Shown: piece by piece, positions 1-12,661 of the stretch | Numbering within the stretch: the stretch's first letter is position 1 | How the letters are laid out: every line of letters begins with the position of its first letter | Source of the DNA: Psilocybe azurescens | Taxonomy: Eukaryota; Basidiomycota; Agaricomycetes; Agaricales; Agrocybaceae | Direction of reading: 5' to 3' | Length of the DNA: 64,000 nucleotides | Assembly (NCBI GenBank): GCA_023853785.1 | Contig: JAJIRX010000648.1 | Coordinates: 744,001-808,000 of the forward strand | Position numbers and translations under genes: made by a program | Notes under the pieces: generated by a model | Told to the model about the DNA's origin: nothing | What the model saw: the letters and a program-made list of their open reading frames with translations, nothing else | Databases searched by the model: none

Positions 1-613
1 GTCACGATGGGCGTTACATTCTGTCCCGCGATTATTTATCATTGAAAATCTGGGATATTAACATGGAATCCAAGCCTGTCAAAACCATACCTATCCATGA
101 TCATTTGAGAGGCAAGCTGTGTGATCTTTACGAGAATGATTGCATTTTCGACAAATTCGAATGTATCTGGGGAGGGGACGACAAGTATGTCTTTCCTTTT
201 TTGAAGATTCTTCCGCAATGTCACTCTTTGTTCTCATATTGACATGTTCTTCATTAACAGGCACGTACTGACTGGGTCATATCACAACTACTTCCGGATA
301 TATGATACCGATACTATGAATGACGTAGTGCTTCAAGCCGATAAATCGGCTTTCAAAGCCAAGAAGATAGGTGGACCATTGCCAGGCGCAAAACCTGGAA
401 TGAAGAATGGCCCAAGGCCAGGCGGCTTGAGAGACGCTATGAGCATGGACACTCTTGATTTCAATAAGAAAATCCTTCATGCGAGCTGGCATCCTCGTGA
501 GAACACAATCGCCGTATGTCGCTACCTATACAAATTGCAAGCTTTTTCTCTTCGTCTAATTTTCCTTATAGATCGCTGCAACGAACAATTTGTTCTTGTA
601 CAGTGCAGCTTGA
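1..613 (+). CDS. CDC55: PP2A regulatory subunit B (B55/Cdc55 family), 3' part
   Basis: This is the C-terminal part of the WD40 propeller that selects substrates for protein phosphatase 2A in the cytosol and nucleus. Exons are 3-184, 261-513 and 572-613; both introns have GT-AG ends and join in frame. Visible family signatures are the [17 protein letters not shown] blade, [12 protein letters not shown], the basic-glycine loop after KADKSAF and the terminal [14 protein letters not shown] (assembled across the last intron), which is how B55 proteins end. The 5' part lies outside the window. No frameshift is seen. Identity is secure because nearly every residue fits the B55 pattern; distinguishing it from another PP2A B class (B' or B'') is easy since those lack WD repeats. 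Confidence 0.93.
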
Positions 614-1666
614 AGGCTGTTATGTATGAATTGACTCTTCCTTTCATTGTTATCTCTATCCACTTTTTCCTTCTCTCGCCCTCTGGATCTCTGCACGTCT
701 TTGTTGGTGTATTTGTTGATTGGCAGGATAGAAGTAATCATTCATTTTCTCCATATGAACAAACCACAATCAGGACCTTTGAATCAATCAATCCTAACCA
801 CCACCCCTTTTCACTGTGTCGCGGTCTTTTGTCATTGTTCCCTGGCACATTTACAATACCGTCATACAGGTCACCCGTTCATCAAATCTATACACATTAT
901 TCATCTTTAATTTCAGTCTTTTTTCCACCCGTACTTACTTGGCTTCTTATACCATCCTCCACCTAAATTTTCTCCCTGCACGGCACACTTTTTTTGTCGG
1001 GATGCTCGCTTGCTTGTGTCTTTTTGTGCGCCCACGTCCTTCTTGCGTCATGCATCTCATCGACGCATTCTTTCATTCATTACACCTTTCTTTGCATCGT
1101 ATTTATTCCTGTTCTGATCCACGCTTAGTTTTTCCTTCTTGCATTTCACGGTTCTAGAGGAGAAAAGAGAGAGATAGAAATAAAAGGCGAACAGGTTTGT
1201 TTGGCTAGCTTATCACTTTATAAATGGCGAGTATGTCTGATCTACTTGTTCTTAGTAAAGGAAAGAAGTTTTATAGGCGGCAAATGAAGGACAGTGTTGA
1301 CTGAACAATATAATTCAGTACAAGTGAATTGGGTCTATCCCTTTGTATCATAATCAAATACAATCAATTTCTTCTCTTCGTATCTAAATAAGCTCGAGGT
1401 TAAAATCAAGGTAAGCACGGGCTCTAGTGCCTCTTCATTTTGTTGTATGGACAGCCCCTGAGAGTTGTATGTCGATCGTCGGAACGGAAGCAAAGCCCGC
1501 ACCCATTTCGTTGATCAACCTCCGATTCAAGCATCAACAAATAACGACACTGAGCGACTTGCAGTCTTGAACTTACCGAACTTGATTGGGGTTGCTTCAA
1601 TCTATATCCACAAGTTGGAATACGTCTGCTGCTAGCTCTCTACAGCCCTCTCTTTGAATTTCTGTT
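614..1666. other. Intergenic, no gene seen
   Basis: The first half (about 640-1160) is strongly pyrimidine-rich on the plus strand. Its open frames have skewed Phe/Ser/Leu composition typical of non-coding sequence, so it is probably the 3' UTR of the PP2A gene. The second half is the likely upstream region of the RED gene. No clear TATA box or repeat was found. Confidence 0.6.
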
Positions 1667-3322
1667 ATGGATCAGGTGCTGACAAGTTTATCAAATATTG
1701 CTTTGTTGGAGGCTAATAACAATTCTTCGCTCAAGGAATCCTTCCGGCGTCTCCTTCAAACTCCCCGACCAGGAGGCTCTTCAGCCCTCGGAGCTGCTTC
1801 TGGATCTCGTGGCTCCCTTCTAGTGCCCCCCTCCCAAAAAGTGGGTCTTTCACAGAGCAATGTGCATACCCGGTTGACGTATGAATGACGAAAGAAAGAC
1901 CGCAGGAGATGCTTCTCAACCTGCCTTCAAACCAAGGGCCGTGAAGAAAGTCCAGGATACAAAAGCATCGAAATATCGCGACCGCGCAGCAGAGCGCAGG
2001 GTTGGAGATGGAAATGATTACGCCCATGTACGTCGGCAAGTGGTAAAACAACATTCCCTGTAACTAACCGTGTTTCGTGCCTGCAGATTGAAGCTGTCCT
2101 TGAAGATTTTGAGAAGAAAAATGCAGACGAAGACAAGGCTAAGGTGACCTTTATTACTCTCTTTATTTCATAAGAACACGTTGATGATGTAGACTAGGTT
2201 GAAGAGCAGCGGAAATACCTTGGGGGCGACAGTGAACATTCCATACTTGTAAAAGGCCTCGATTTTGCTCTGCTTGAACAGAATAAAGCAAGATCTGTAA
2301 TGACTAACGACGACGTCGATGCGCTTGACCAGGCCTTTCTAGAGTCCTCGGCCCATTCAACAATGACTGCTCCCAAAAAACGAACTCGCGAAGATCTGTT
2401 AAGAGAACTCAAGGAGCAAAGAGCTGGTGGATCGGACAATACCGTCCCAGGCAACACCGCGAAAGAAGATGCTCGCTTACTGGAACAAGCTAAGCAGAAG
2501 GGAAAATTCAAACCCATAGGCCGGGCCGACGTAAAGAAGAAAAAAGTCCTCCAAGTCGGAAGGCGCGGAAGGGGACAAGAAAAGGAAAAAAGAAAAGATG
2601 GACACGGTCGATTCTTCTCTATCGGAAACAAATGCGACCGCAGACTCTTCAATGCCGCCACCACCACTTCCTGTTAAGGCTGCTGCACCAAATATTCCTG
2701 TTCAGGAAGAGGTTATCGATAACGATTTTGATATTTTTGCCGGTGTTGGCGACTATGAAGGCATTGATATTGGAGACGATGAAGATGAACACGAACACGA
2801 AGCTGCCAAGCCAAAATCTACAACCAATTCAAATGTTGAGGAAGGAGAGAAACCTCCATTGTCGCATGGTCCAAAACGGTGGATAGCTACCGACGAACCC
2901 GAACCCATAACAGAACCGAGTATACCAATCCCTGCCGACATGTCAAAACACGCATCTTCGTCGAGGTCTTCACCTCCACCAGGTAGAGACATCAGCGACG
3001 ATGAAGGCATGGAAGAAGATCAACCTATGCGACTTGCACCTCTTGCCAGTTCTGCGCTGCCATCAATAAAGGAATTCTTGGCCATGGATAAGGCCGCAAG
3101 CTCTCATGACAAGAAAAAGAAGCGAAAAGAGAAAAAAGGGCGGTGAAGACAACGGTGAAGAAGATTCCAAGAAGACTTTGGAGGCAAGGTTGACCGAGAC
3201 TATCAACGGTTAGTTCTTGGATTGTGTCCATCCATGCAACAAACTGATAGATATGTCGTGCCTCAGATTAAAATCGTATACTGAAAAGAAGGCTGCAGCG
3301 GGAAGCAGATGATCTTAATTGA
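1667..3322 (+). CDS. IK/RED-like spliceosomal protein, frame disrupted
   Basis: RED (IK) is a component of the spliceosomal B complex, acting with SMU1. The N-terminal signature is clear: an FRRLLQTPR segment, then KYRDRAAERR, then FLGGD-like YLGGDSEHSILVKGLDFALL, all in the order of the RED N-terminal domain. The C-terminal half is acidic and Lys/Glu-rich. Introns at 2028-2086 and 2144-2197 are certain. The frame must move by +1 between about 1841 and 1905 (a poor intron or an indel), at the six-A run 2540-2545 and at the six-A run 3132-3137. Reading on after the last shift gives a Lys/Glu tail and possibly a final exon to 3322; without it the protein stops at 3146. Identity is good. Whether the gene is broken or mis-sequenced is treated in the findings; neighbouring genes show the same kind of lesion. 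Confidence 0.75.
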
Positions 3323-3388
3323 AACATTAACTTTCACGTCGTAGAGCATATGCAATAACATTTATCCAGTGCAAAGTTCGATAACTAA

Positions 3389-6300
3389 CTAATGGGATTG
3401 GACAGGATGCCCGCCAAGTATTTTGTTTATCGTATTTGTCCGTAGTACAGTGTCGGCGAAAAGACTTCGGACCAAATTCACAAGTTCGTTAACTTGAAAT
3501 CAACAAGTGCGCCCTGCTCGAACAGATATGTGATATCTGCCAACGACGCTTCCTATAATATTATACCGTTAATCGCGATACAATTCAACTCAGTGATGGG
3601 CGACAAACCAGAAGTTCTGACAGATATGAAAACTTCAACCAGTTCGGTACAAATGCGACAACAAAGGACGGCTGGCGTTTCGATTCGAGTCAGACTACAA
3701 TCACGATCAAGAAAAGATTGGCATATATCCTTACCTGCTCAGGGTGCTCGCTGAAAAGGCCCTCCAGTGCAGTCAGTATGCGGCACAGTTCGCTTATCCT
3801 ATGTGATTCAACTTCGGGGATGTCTGACAAAGCCAACACGTCTTGAAGAACTCTCAGAAGAGCAGTATCAACGACGGCGCCAATCGCAGAATAGTATTTG
3901 TTTTTCGTCAGAATGCCCTAATATCCATATTTTGCTGAGTCCTTCGAAAAGTGAAAAAAGCTGAAAAATACCTTCAAATTCTGTGCAAGACGCTTGATAT
4001 GTTTCAGTGCTTCATTGACCGCTGCCTCGCATTCATCGTACCGATCTTGATCTCCAGTATACATAAACCCTTGAGCGCCATCGAGTAAGATTTGATTAAT
4101 CCTGAGCTGCTGCCTTTCCTAAAGAAAGTCAAGGTCAAATAATGAATAATTACGTATTGACAGTGTTTACTTACGACAGTGTCATCAAACCAGCTATGAC
4201 CCAGAATTTGCAGACGTTCTCGACATTCAGTCAGTCGCTCTTTTAAAGCAGGTTGCCCATATATGGTATCTTCTATTCGCTGGATAGAACCAGTCATATA
4301 CAGACAGCTGTTTGAAAAGAGCATTCCCCGTTCCGCAGATTCGAGCTCTTTTGAGAATTTGACAGGGTACAATGCCAGGTATAGCTCCACTATCGATGAC
4401 GCTGATTGTACCAGGATAGCACCAGGCGTCGATGCAGAATCTTGTGAGGAAGGGAATAAATTGGATGCATAGAAGAGCTTGCTCTCATCGATAGCGGTTT
4501 CTACCATTTTCAGAATACGTTTCGTCTTTTTAGGAACTTTATACAGTTCCTTAGACATTATCGTAGTCATGACGTCGGCGGGGCGTTTAGCACCATTGAG
4601 ACGGCCAGCCTTGGTGAGAGCTTTAGGTGAAGGTTCTAATTTAGGGGATGGGGGCGTAAACGTTATCGTCTGAGGGGGGGTATCAGGTATAGGAGGAGAC
4701 GAGAGTGGAGAATGTGAATTCCCGTTCAAATGTTTCTTGTTCTTTGAAGCCAATTTTTCCAATTTTGTAGCAGCTCTGACAGGAGCGGGGGATGTTAACG
4801 GTTGAGGCTGAGGTTCGGGTACAGGATCCTCAGGCGCAGAGTCTTCCCAAGGATCGTCCCATGGGTTATCTTCTGGCACTTCGTCTGTAGGAAGATCGTC
4901 GTCTTCGTTCCAGCCCCAAGCATCGGCTGGGTCGGGCTCTAAGTTTTGCGCCTCATCCGCGACAAATTTTGAATCAACAGGAGTGTTTGGATCTATTTCT
5001 TCGTCATCTTCGTTTGGAGCTTCTGGTACGGGATCGACCTCCATATCATCGTCGAGCCCCCATCCATCTGCAGGTTCTGCCACGGGATTTGCTGTGATGG
5101 GTTCGTCGAATCCCCATGCATCCTCTCTGAAATCCTCGTCTGGCTGAACGGGCACAACACTGGGTAAGGATGTTTCAGGACCACCTTCGGTATAAGCCTC
5201 GAAAGTTTCGTTGTCTTCGGAGAAGAGTACCTCTTTACGAGCGAGTTCTAGTATCTCTACCCGCCTTCGCCTTTCGTAGTGCCCCGAAACACCGTCAGAC
5301 CAGGCTTTGATTGACCCTTCCTTCATGTCACTTTCTAGAAGACTGCCGATGTCTCGTTCTTCGAACACCACTGCCCGTTTAAGAAGATCGAGATATGAGG
5401 AAAGGAGGCCGAATGAACCAGGAAGTGATGGCATCAGGAGATTGCTGAGAACACTCGTCATGACAGGTTTGCTCAGCGTGCGCATAAACTGGGTGCGTTC
5501 CTGAGGCGGAACATGTGGAAACAGATTGGAAGATAAGAACTCTAGTATGGTTGACACATTATCGAGACGTGTCCTAAGATCCTCTGTATTAGGAGGTGCG
5601 GGGATGAGTGATAGTTGCACTTCGTTTCCGAGTGAGCTTTTCACTGTTACATTGTAAGGTTGTTTAAGGACGTGATCGACGAAATGCGCCATTAGATCTC
5701 TGCGCAGTGTAGCCAAGTGATTTGACAACGAGGAGGGTTCAAGGGAACGCAATACAGATGAAAGGTCAAGTACGGTATCGGATTGCCTTACTGAAAAGGA
5801 TATTGAGATCAACTAATTAAAAATAAACGCCAATTTTTCTTACCTTGAATGGTTGGGTGTACTGTAATTTCAGTTGGAGAGACGATAATACCTCTTAAGA
5901 ATGCATTACTGAGTTGGTCTTGTGTTTTTGCTTTAGTCGCATTGAATTTTTGCTACAAATTATAAGTGAAGGAATAATCGGAGACACAAGTTCAGAGCAA
6001 ACCTTAAGGTCCATAGCAGCATTTGTCTGCTTGAGATACTCGGGTATTCCGTCCACCAGTTGCTGGGTCTCGACACTAGCCCCGACGGCCTCAGGCAATT
6101 TACCCAGTTGAACCAATGAAAGAACAGACGAATATGCGGTCTTGCAGTCCACTAGGTAGGACCACGCTTGGTATACAGTTGTAGCATCACTAGCTTCCTG
6201 AGCCAGAGCAGAATGTTTCTCTAATGTCGAAAGTAAAGTAGGAACGAGTCCATTCTAGACGCAAGGGGTTTTATTATAACTTCAAGTAAGATACGACAAT

Positions 6301-6673
6301 ATAGTACCTTGGGATTGGAGAGCGAATTTCCTAGCTCTTCCACAGTACTCGTCAGAGCTTCAAATCGGGCCTGAACTGACTCAGAAGCCTCCAGTTGGTG
6401 CTGAAATTTAGGAAGGTTGGATTGTATGCGGTCATGTATACGTTGCTAAAGTATGTGCAATGATGTATCTTCCAGTTAGGGACTATTCGTGACAAGTACC
6501 GTATTACCCACTTCTGTTTCCAGTATTGAGTCGTCTAGCTCACGAATCCATGATGACGCCAAAGCAGAGTTCAAAGTGTCCTTCGTGGCTGAATCAATCT
6601 TATAAAGGATCTTGGAGGAAACGTCCACAGGCGTTGAACGTTTGGGTAGATGGTCTGGTACTGGGAAAGCCAT
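3389..6673 (-). CDS. ZW10: ZW10/Dsl1-type vesicle tethering and kinetochore protein
   Basis: ZW10 works in the NRZ/Dsl1 complex, which tethers COPI vesicles at the ER, and in animals also at kinetochores. I assemble nine exons: 6512-6673, 6308-6445, 6003-6254, 5844-5952, 4175-5790, 3972-4118, 3735-3917, 3609-3671 and 3552 downwards. All phases agree. The C-terminal half carries family blocks: WFDDTV, QDVLALSDIPEVES, then FVVAFVPNWLKFSYLSELL and ADITYLFEQGALVDF, which match the conserved ZW10 C-terminus. In the given sequence the frame ends at 3478. One missing base near 3505 would restore a conserved LVNLVRSLFADT tail and stop at 3389. A long acidic insert (about residues 440-545, plus-strand 4800-5140) contains repeated Trp motifs. 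It is divergent from EMC5, with 185 bp between starts. Confidence 0.85.
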
Positions 6674-6858
6674 TGTATGCTATGCGCTTCTGCGCATGGA
6701 AGCTGAACCTTGCAATGAGTGAGTGTAGTCACCGGCGTTGAATGACAAGTAAGAGTTGTGGCCAAAGCATTGATAGTATGACCACGTGGACGCGAGCAAC
6801 GTCAGGCCTTTCCCAGACCCAATTAGCATTTCCGTCACTTGTCCGTCGACTACTCATC

Positions 6859-7432
6859 ATGATCATGCTGGGACGCGTTTTTCTTCTGGTGGCTACTCTG
6901 GCCATTTTGCACGGTAACGTCTGTTCTGTATGAACTTAGAACATCATCCTTAACGAACTCCAACAGCCGCCTTTTCTACATATCAACGTATGTGAACGCA
7001 TGGCCAATCTACACTTTGCTGTCACTCATAAGTCGTAACGGTTTGCCTGTAGACCTCTCATACTTGAAAGCTCTTGAACGCCCCGAAGGACTTATTCCTC
7101 AGGATGTAATATTTATTTATTCTTTGCCGTAGTGCACACGCTGACCGGCCCTTGGCTTTTGTCTGTGTTATGTTATTCAGATTGTCGTGGAGATATTCGT
7201 CGCTCTTTTCCTGGGAATCCTTGGGGCTTGTTTAAATACGCCCCCACTCAAGGAGATAACATGGTCCAGCGAAATGAGGACACGGTACGTCCAAGATAAT
7301 CCCAATACAGAAGCTTCTTTAACACCTTCCAGTAACATTGATGAAATGGACTCAAGGCTTGGATTCGCGAGCTATGTCAACCGTGGAAAGCAAATCTTCT
7401 CAAAACTCGAAACACCCCAAAATCGTCTATAG
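6859..7432 (+). CDS. EMC5: ER membrane protein complex subunit 5 (MMGT/EMC5)
   Basis: EMC5 is a small two-helix core subunit of the ER membrane insertase EMC. The 110-residue product comes from exons 6859-6913, 6967-6987, 7053-7105, 7181-7284 and 7333-7432. Helix 1 is LGRVFLLVATLAILHAAFS with the family HAAFS motif, followed by a Q-x-LSYLKAL stretch. Helix 2 begins at DIVVEIFVALFLGILGA, followed by the W-S-S-E-M connector and a C-terminal NRG motif, as in human MMGT1. The last intron (48 nt) is a multiple of three without a stop, so it could also be retained; homology favours removal. Length and topology match the family. The start is the first of two nearby ATGs; either would serve. Confidence 0.88.
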
Positions 7433-8633
7433 AATGTTGTGAATGACAAGTAACATTTACGTAGGATTTGATGAAAAATGGAACCACCGGCGCCTAAAGA
7501 TCACGACCAAGTCAACATGGAACATCGATTATTCCGCCGTCTACTTTCTGCAATAGTTCGTGCCTTACTTTGGCTGTTCAGGAGCTTGTGAATTACTAGC
7601 CAATGTTGGTGCTGATACTTAAGTTGGGATCTCAGTGCTCGCAACCCGATATCTATCTATATGTTGGCATGTGTTTGGAATCACTCGGTACCAAGCAACT
7701 GCTAGGCTGTATTGACTGCTGCTCCTTGTTTTCAGTTATATCCTGAACTTATCCCGAAGAGTTCTTGTCGATTGTACGCTGTCGTAAATGAATAGCCATG
7801 TTAAGAAGAGGGGGGGTATGGCTGTTGGACTTTTGCAGGACGATTTTCAAGTTCTTCAAGAATGACACCAAATCCAATGCCAAATTGACAGGTACCTTAG
7901 GAACTGCAGTTAACTGAACCTGTGATCGAGAAATAATTCAATTTACCCAAAAATCGGAAGGGAACACTGCTTCCAATCTGGCGAAGGCTTCTTCTGGCGT
8001 CTCTCAATCCGATGTGGATGTTGTGTAATTCAACAATGAACCTCGAAATAAAATTGAGCGGTCTCATTTGAAATCCCCACCGGCATGAAGCACAGCACCA
8101 GGGTGTATATCCTAGATTTCATCAGTGGTGTGTTGTGCAGGGCAACAACCGCCACCCAACTATCTTGAACCCTTTCCTTCTTTGGTTGACGTTGGGTGGA
8201 CGGTCGTGTTGCTTGCCAGGTTGTCTTATTTACCAAGTTGTTTATGACTTCGACCGCTGAAGAGAACGCTTGTTAAACTATTTTGGTAATACTATTTACG
8301 CATATGCAGTAAGTAGCACCTCAATTTTAAGTCTTGACAGTCATGCTATCTGACGAAATTGTTCCGGATGTATGAATACATGGACTAATATTGAACTTCT
8401 TTTAGCATTCGGGCAATAATAAATAACAGACTACTTTTGGCTAAAAGCACCGCCATGAGAACTTAATCTTATCCGTGCACAATAGCGTCGGACAGGCTCT
8501 CGGACATCAGTTCAGAAACGTGTTCGCATCGCTCTTGCCTCTGACTCTTACAAAGCGCCGAGGCATATATCATTTTTCTCTCCCTTGCCTTTTGTCCTGC
8601 CTCAGAGGTTGATTATCAGAAACCGACAGAGAC
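7433..8633. other. Intergenic, no gene seen
   Basis: This 1.2-kb stretch is AT-rich, with only short open frames of unremarkable composition on both strands. It separates EMC5 from the zinc transporter and presumably holds the 3' UTR of one and the promoter of the other. No repeat or RNA gene was recognised. Confidence 0.6.
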
Positions 8634-10555
8634 ATGAAGAATACTACTCGCATTGGTATCGTTCTTGCGGTCAGCATTGCGTTCTTCTCGGCGGAAATAG
8701 CAGGCGCGTATCAGTGCACTAAATTTCACCGAGCATATTAGACTGTTGTTGCACTAGATTGTACTGACTTCAGTTGATGATCCTAGTTGGCTTCAAGACT
8801 AAGAGTCTTGCTTTGATTGCAGACGCGGTCCGTTCCAATTTACTTCATTTCCGAGACCCCCACAATTAATCCGACGCATTCTCGCCGACAGTTCCATTAC
8901 CTGAATGTGAGCTATGTCAGCAACTCCAAAAATTCTTGTTATGCTGGACATAGAATGTACACAGGACATCGTGGCTTAGTGAATTCCGCACTGTATGCCA
9001 ATGCTGATATGGATGCTGATGATTTAATTCATAGCGCCATTGCTTTTGCTGCAGCATATGTACGTGTCGCTCTCAAGCATCCATAAAATTTTATATTAAC
9101 GCACCCCTCCCACCCTCCATTCATTAAACATCTATAGCTGCAGGAACGAGGACAGCATGTAAGTCAGATATACGGTTTTGTTTTGACTGCGTGGAAACCT
9201 GTCAACCTCGTGTACCGTTAGACACACAGCTTCACATACGCATTTCATCGCGCCGAGTTGGTCGGTATGGAATAGCAAACTTATAGACTCCCACAGAACG
9301 CACGTTGATCAAGTTTAACTATTTAGGGGCCTTCTTCAATGGCGTTTTTCTCCTGGCATTGGCGCTGTCAATATGTTTGCAATCAATAGAGCGTTTTGTC
9401 CATGTGGAAGTCGTCGAGTCGCCCAAACTCGTTCTTATTATTGGCTGCATTGGGTTGGCTTTAAATATCTTTAGCGCAATAGTTGTTCACGGTATGTAAT
9501 TGCTTTTTAATCGACTGAGACTGAACTCTTAGCACTCGTTCATCCCAGATCATCATGGACATGGCCATAGCCACGCAGCGGCATCTTCTACTGATTCTCT
9601 GGAAATGAACATCATCAACCCGCAAAGGACGCGATTGTACGTCGGTCGACATTTTTCATGGTCCATAATGCATTAAAACAGAAACATACAGCATGCGGCG
9701 CATAATCACAGGCTTGACCCACCCGTCAACATACCGGCGCAACATAATCTCGGCCTGGTTGGTATTCTGACGCACCTTCTCGGCGACGCTGTTAATAGTA
9801 TGCTATCGTCCAATGTGTTTCTGAGTATTAATCTTGAGTCACTCTGCCCTTCCACAGACATAGGCGTCATCATCGCCGCAATAATTTTCATAAAGCTCAA
9901 TTCCCCAAAACGTTTCTACGCTGACCCTGCTGTATCTCTGGCCATAAGCTTCATAATATTTGGAAGTGCAATCCCGCTGAGTAAGTGAAGTCAGAACAAT
10001 ATATGTGAATACATTTAATCACAATTTTGACACCCGGGTAGCACTCAAGTCCGGAAGAATTCTATTGGAGGCTTCCCAATACACCTCGATCTCGCCAAAG
10101 TGAAAGAAGACCTACTTTCTGTAAGTTGTTCGAAGTTCCACATTCTAATGTTTATGTGATGTGCCCAACGAAGCACCCTAGATTCCCGATGTACTTTCAG
10201 TTCATGATCTCCATGTTTGGCATTTGTCCCAGTCGTAAGTAAACTCCACCGAACTCCTACCCAATCCTATTACCGCCACTGACCTGCTTATAGGGTTATT
10301 CTTGGGTCTCTTCATGTCTGTGTTCCTCTCGGCACTTCTCTGGAACAATGGGAAAAAACAGAACGATACTTACAGCATTGCTTCGAGGAATACGGAATAA
10401 GCCATGTTACTATTTCACCGGAAATTCGTAGAGATTTCGAATCTACCACGTCTTCAACGGAGCATGTAAAAGCAGGGTGCAGGCTCCCTTCTGAAGACGA
10501 CTTTGGGTGCGCTGTTAGTGAACTAAAGAAACGGAAAGTAGCCGGTGCTGCTTGA
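8634..10555 (+). CDS. CDF-family zinc transporter (Zrc1/Cot1-like)
   Basis: Cation diffusion facilitators exchange Zn2+ for protons, in fungi usually into the vacuole. The signatures occur in order: an N-terminal helix (MKNTTRIGIVLAVSIAFFS), SLALIADAFHYLN with the metal-binding His/Asp pair, HSFTYAFHRAELVGAFFNGV, a His-rich loop (HHGHGHSHA), THLLGDAVNNIGV with the second H-x3-D site, FYADPAVSLAIS and the cytosolic VHDLHVWHLS domain. At least nine short exons are needed. Three spots are irregular. The first intron appears to use a GC donor near 8704. The acceptor before the AIAFAAAY block is not a clean AG. One base seems missing in the C run at 10075-10077, where ASP-IHLDLAKVKEDLLS should be continuous. 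The identity is firm; the exact exon map is not. Confidence 0.83.
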
Positions 10556-12644
10556 ATTGTGTGCGGAACGACAATATTTTACAGAGACCGACATGAGTTA
10601 CATGTGTTTGTAACTTGCAACTCCGTGAAATTGCCTATTGTGTAGAATACTTTGCTTATGTACTATGTAGAGTAAGTCTGAATATATGTACTCGATTAAG
10701 TAACTTAACCTGACTTGCAAGTTAAACTTCATGATATCGATTCAATCAATTTACATTCGAGGGACACTTATCCTAAGTGGGGCTATTCTTTAATATCCTT
10801 TTATCTTCATGTTGTTCAAGTTGTAATATCGCTCATCCTAGCCTTCGCTTAGTTGAAGAAATGGAGAAAATAGAGGTAATTTCCAGCACAAGTAGTACCC
10901 CTGATGTATGGTGATTACCAAACTAGAAGGAGTATTTGAATCTGTTGTTAGGACGCGAAAAAAGATTTTGTTCGCAATCGGATTACGAGGGATACGCTCG
11001 TGAGTGCTGAGAGGGTCAGACGATCCTAAAGCGTTCCTCAACGGCCATCGTGGGTTACCGTAGACGACTTAGGACTGTGGATAACGAGGTCATTGAATGA
11101 TAGGTATTTAGACACCATGCGAATGCCGTGAATAAAATTTGCCAATAGGCGAGAATCGTCAAAAGTTTGAGCTAATTCAAGGTAGAAGTCGAAGCAATGT
11201 GACTAAGAAGCATGAGTACTGGATGCTGACGCGGCCTGTCCAACTTACTATCGGCGAACGCCCACTAACAACTGTCGGAACAGAATTCCGTTCCGAGGTT
11301 GGTCATCTTGAAAAGGACGGTCCGATCAAGTCTGGCAACATCTGAATCCGTTCAAGTAATTTGAGTCAATGAGAAACTGTGGGGTAAACCATGCAGAAAC
11401 TGCGCAATCTAACCTGAAAGAGGGTCCTTTACGTGGTTGCGAGGGACCCACTACCTTCAAAATGCAGATCTAGAGGAAATGAATCAAAATGAAGACTTGG
11501 CCGAACAAATTATGTGTGTACACGTCGTTTACTTACCCACTATTTCAATGGCGACGACAGAAAATGACGATGAGCATGCGGTACAAGGTTCTTCCGGGCC
11601 ACCGTCCTGAACTCTCGGGCACCAATCGAAAAGCCCGCTTACAAGGGCAAGAGCGGAATCTCGAGAGGAGAGGCGAACCGGTCGCTTGGTGCAGTTCAGA
11701 AAAAGAGGAGTCGTGAGCCATGTTGTGACCCGATAAGCCATTTAGCCTCAACACTGTACCATCGATTTGAACAACTTGGGTACTTTGTTTACTTTGCGGC
11801 AGTGCTCGACGTCCAGAACACCTTGAATTGGTGATTTGATTCGTGGACCATTGTCCTAAATTTCGTCGGTTGTCCAGACCAGTGTCGTAAGCTTATGCTC
11901 CACCCAAACTTTGGAGAGAGTCAGAGTTGTGAAGGGTTTCCGTAACCTTTGCCGTTCTCTCCCGAGCGCCAACTATCAAAAAGTTTTGGGGTGGGCTCAC
12001 AGAATTTGGAGAATGCATTGGGAGCGAAAGCTGTGGAGATACCAAAGGGCTATGAATGATCGCAGCACGGAAGACATCATGGACGTCCTCGAGGCAAGAC
12101 TTGGTCCTCTTGGGCTGCAACGTGTTGGTCACGCGTCGGACGCAAGGCCAACATGAGGCAGACGCGGTCCCAAAGTACCAGCGAAAAGAGAAACACGAAA
12201 TGAGGTACAAAGACCTCCGGACCACACATTTCATGGAATTCGTTTTAAAAACATTGAGGTTAATCTGCAGAATTTGAAAACGTTATGAAATGGATCACTG
12301 AATTGACAAAAATTATTTAACAATGGCTTACGAGGGTGGAACCTCCTCACATATATATATTGCAGTCCCATTGGCCCATCATTTTCTCCATAGCATAAGA
12401 TTAGCTATATTACACCATGAAATCGAGTCAGAAAAAAAGAGGGATAGCTCAAGGATGGCTATCTGAAACTTCAATTGTCAGCAACATGCTGCGTTAGTAA
12501 TGGGTGAAGAGCCGTTTTCACCGGCAAATACAGAGCATCGGCCTCTGGTGCAGAAAGAAGTGACTGTCTGAGAGAATAGAGCAGGATACGTCAATGCAGA
12601 GAGGAAGGAGAACCTGGGAGAAGGACGTCATGTCGGGATTAAGC

Positions 12645-12661
12645 GGGTTGGGTTGGGTTGG
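12645..12661 (+). repeat. GGGTT tract, possible G-quadruplex
   Basis: The plus strand reads GGGTT three times followed by GG. Three full G-triplets plus one doublet is marginal for a stable quadruplex. It is too short and the unit is wrong for the usual fungal telomere repeat TTAGGG, so it is noted only as a local composition feature about 580 bp upstream of the transcription factor start. Confidence 0.4.

Noticed and set aside
647..1157. Two overlapping plus-strand open frames after the PP2A gene
   Set aside because: Strong Phe/Ser/Leu bias from a pyrimidine-rich 3' UTR; no motif and no splice context.
1667..3322. Calling the RED gene a pseudogene
   Set aside because: The lesions are single bases mostly in A runs, and the same kind occurs in many neighbouring essential genes, so technical error is the simpler account.
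3494..3964. Two plus-strand frames between RED and ZW10
   Set aside because: They are antisense to ZW10 exons whose minus-strand translation matches the family C-terminus.
11893..12234. A 113-codon minus-strand frame as a gene
   Set aside because: No start context, no introns, no recognisable motif and equally long frames on the opposite strand.
12645..12661. GGGTT run as an internal telomere repeat
   Set aside because: Only three units and not the TTAGGG unit of most fungi; composition noise is enough.
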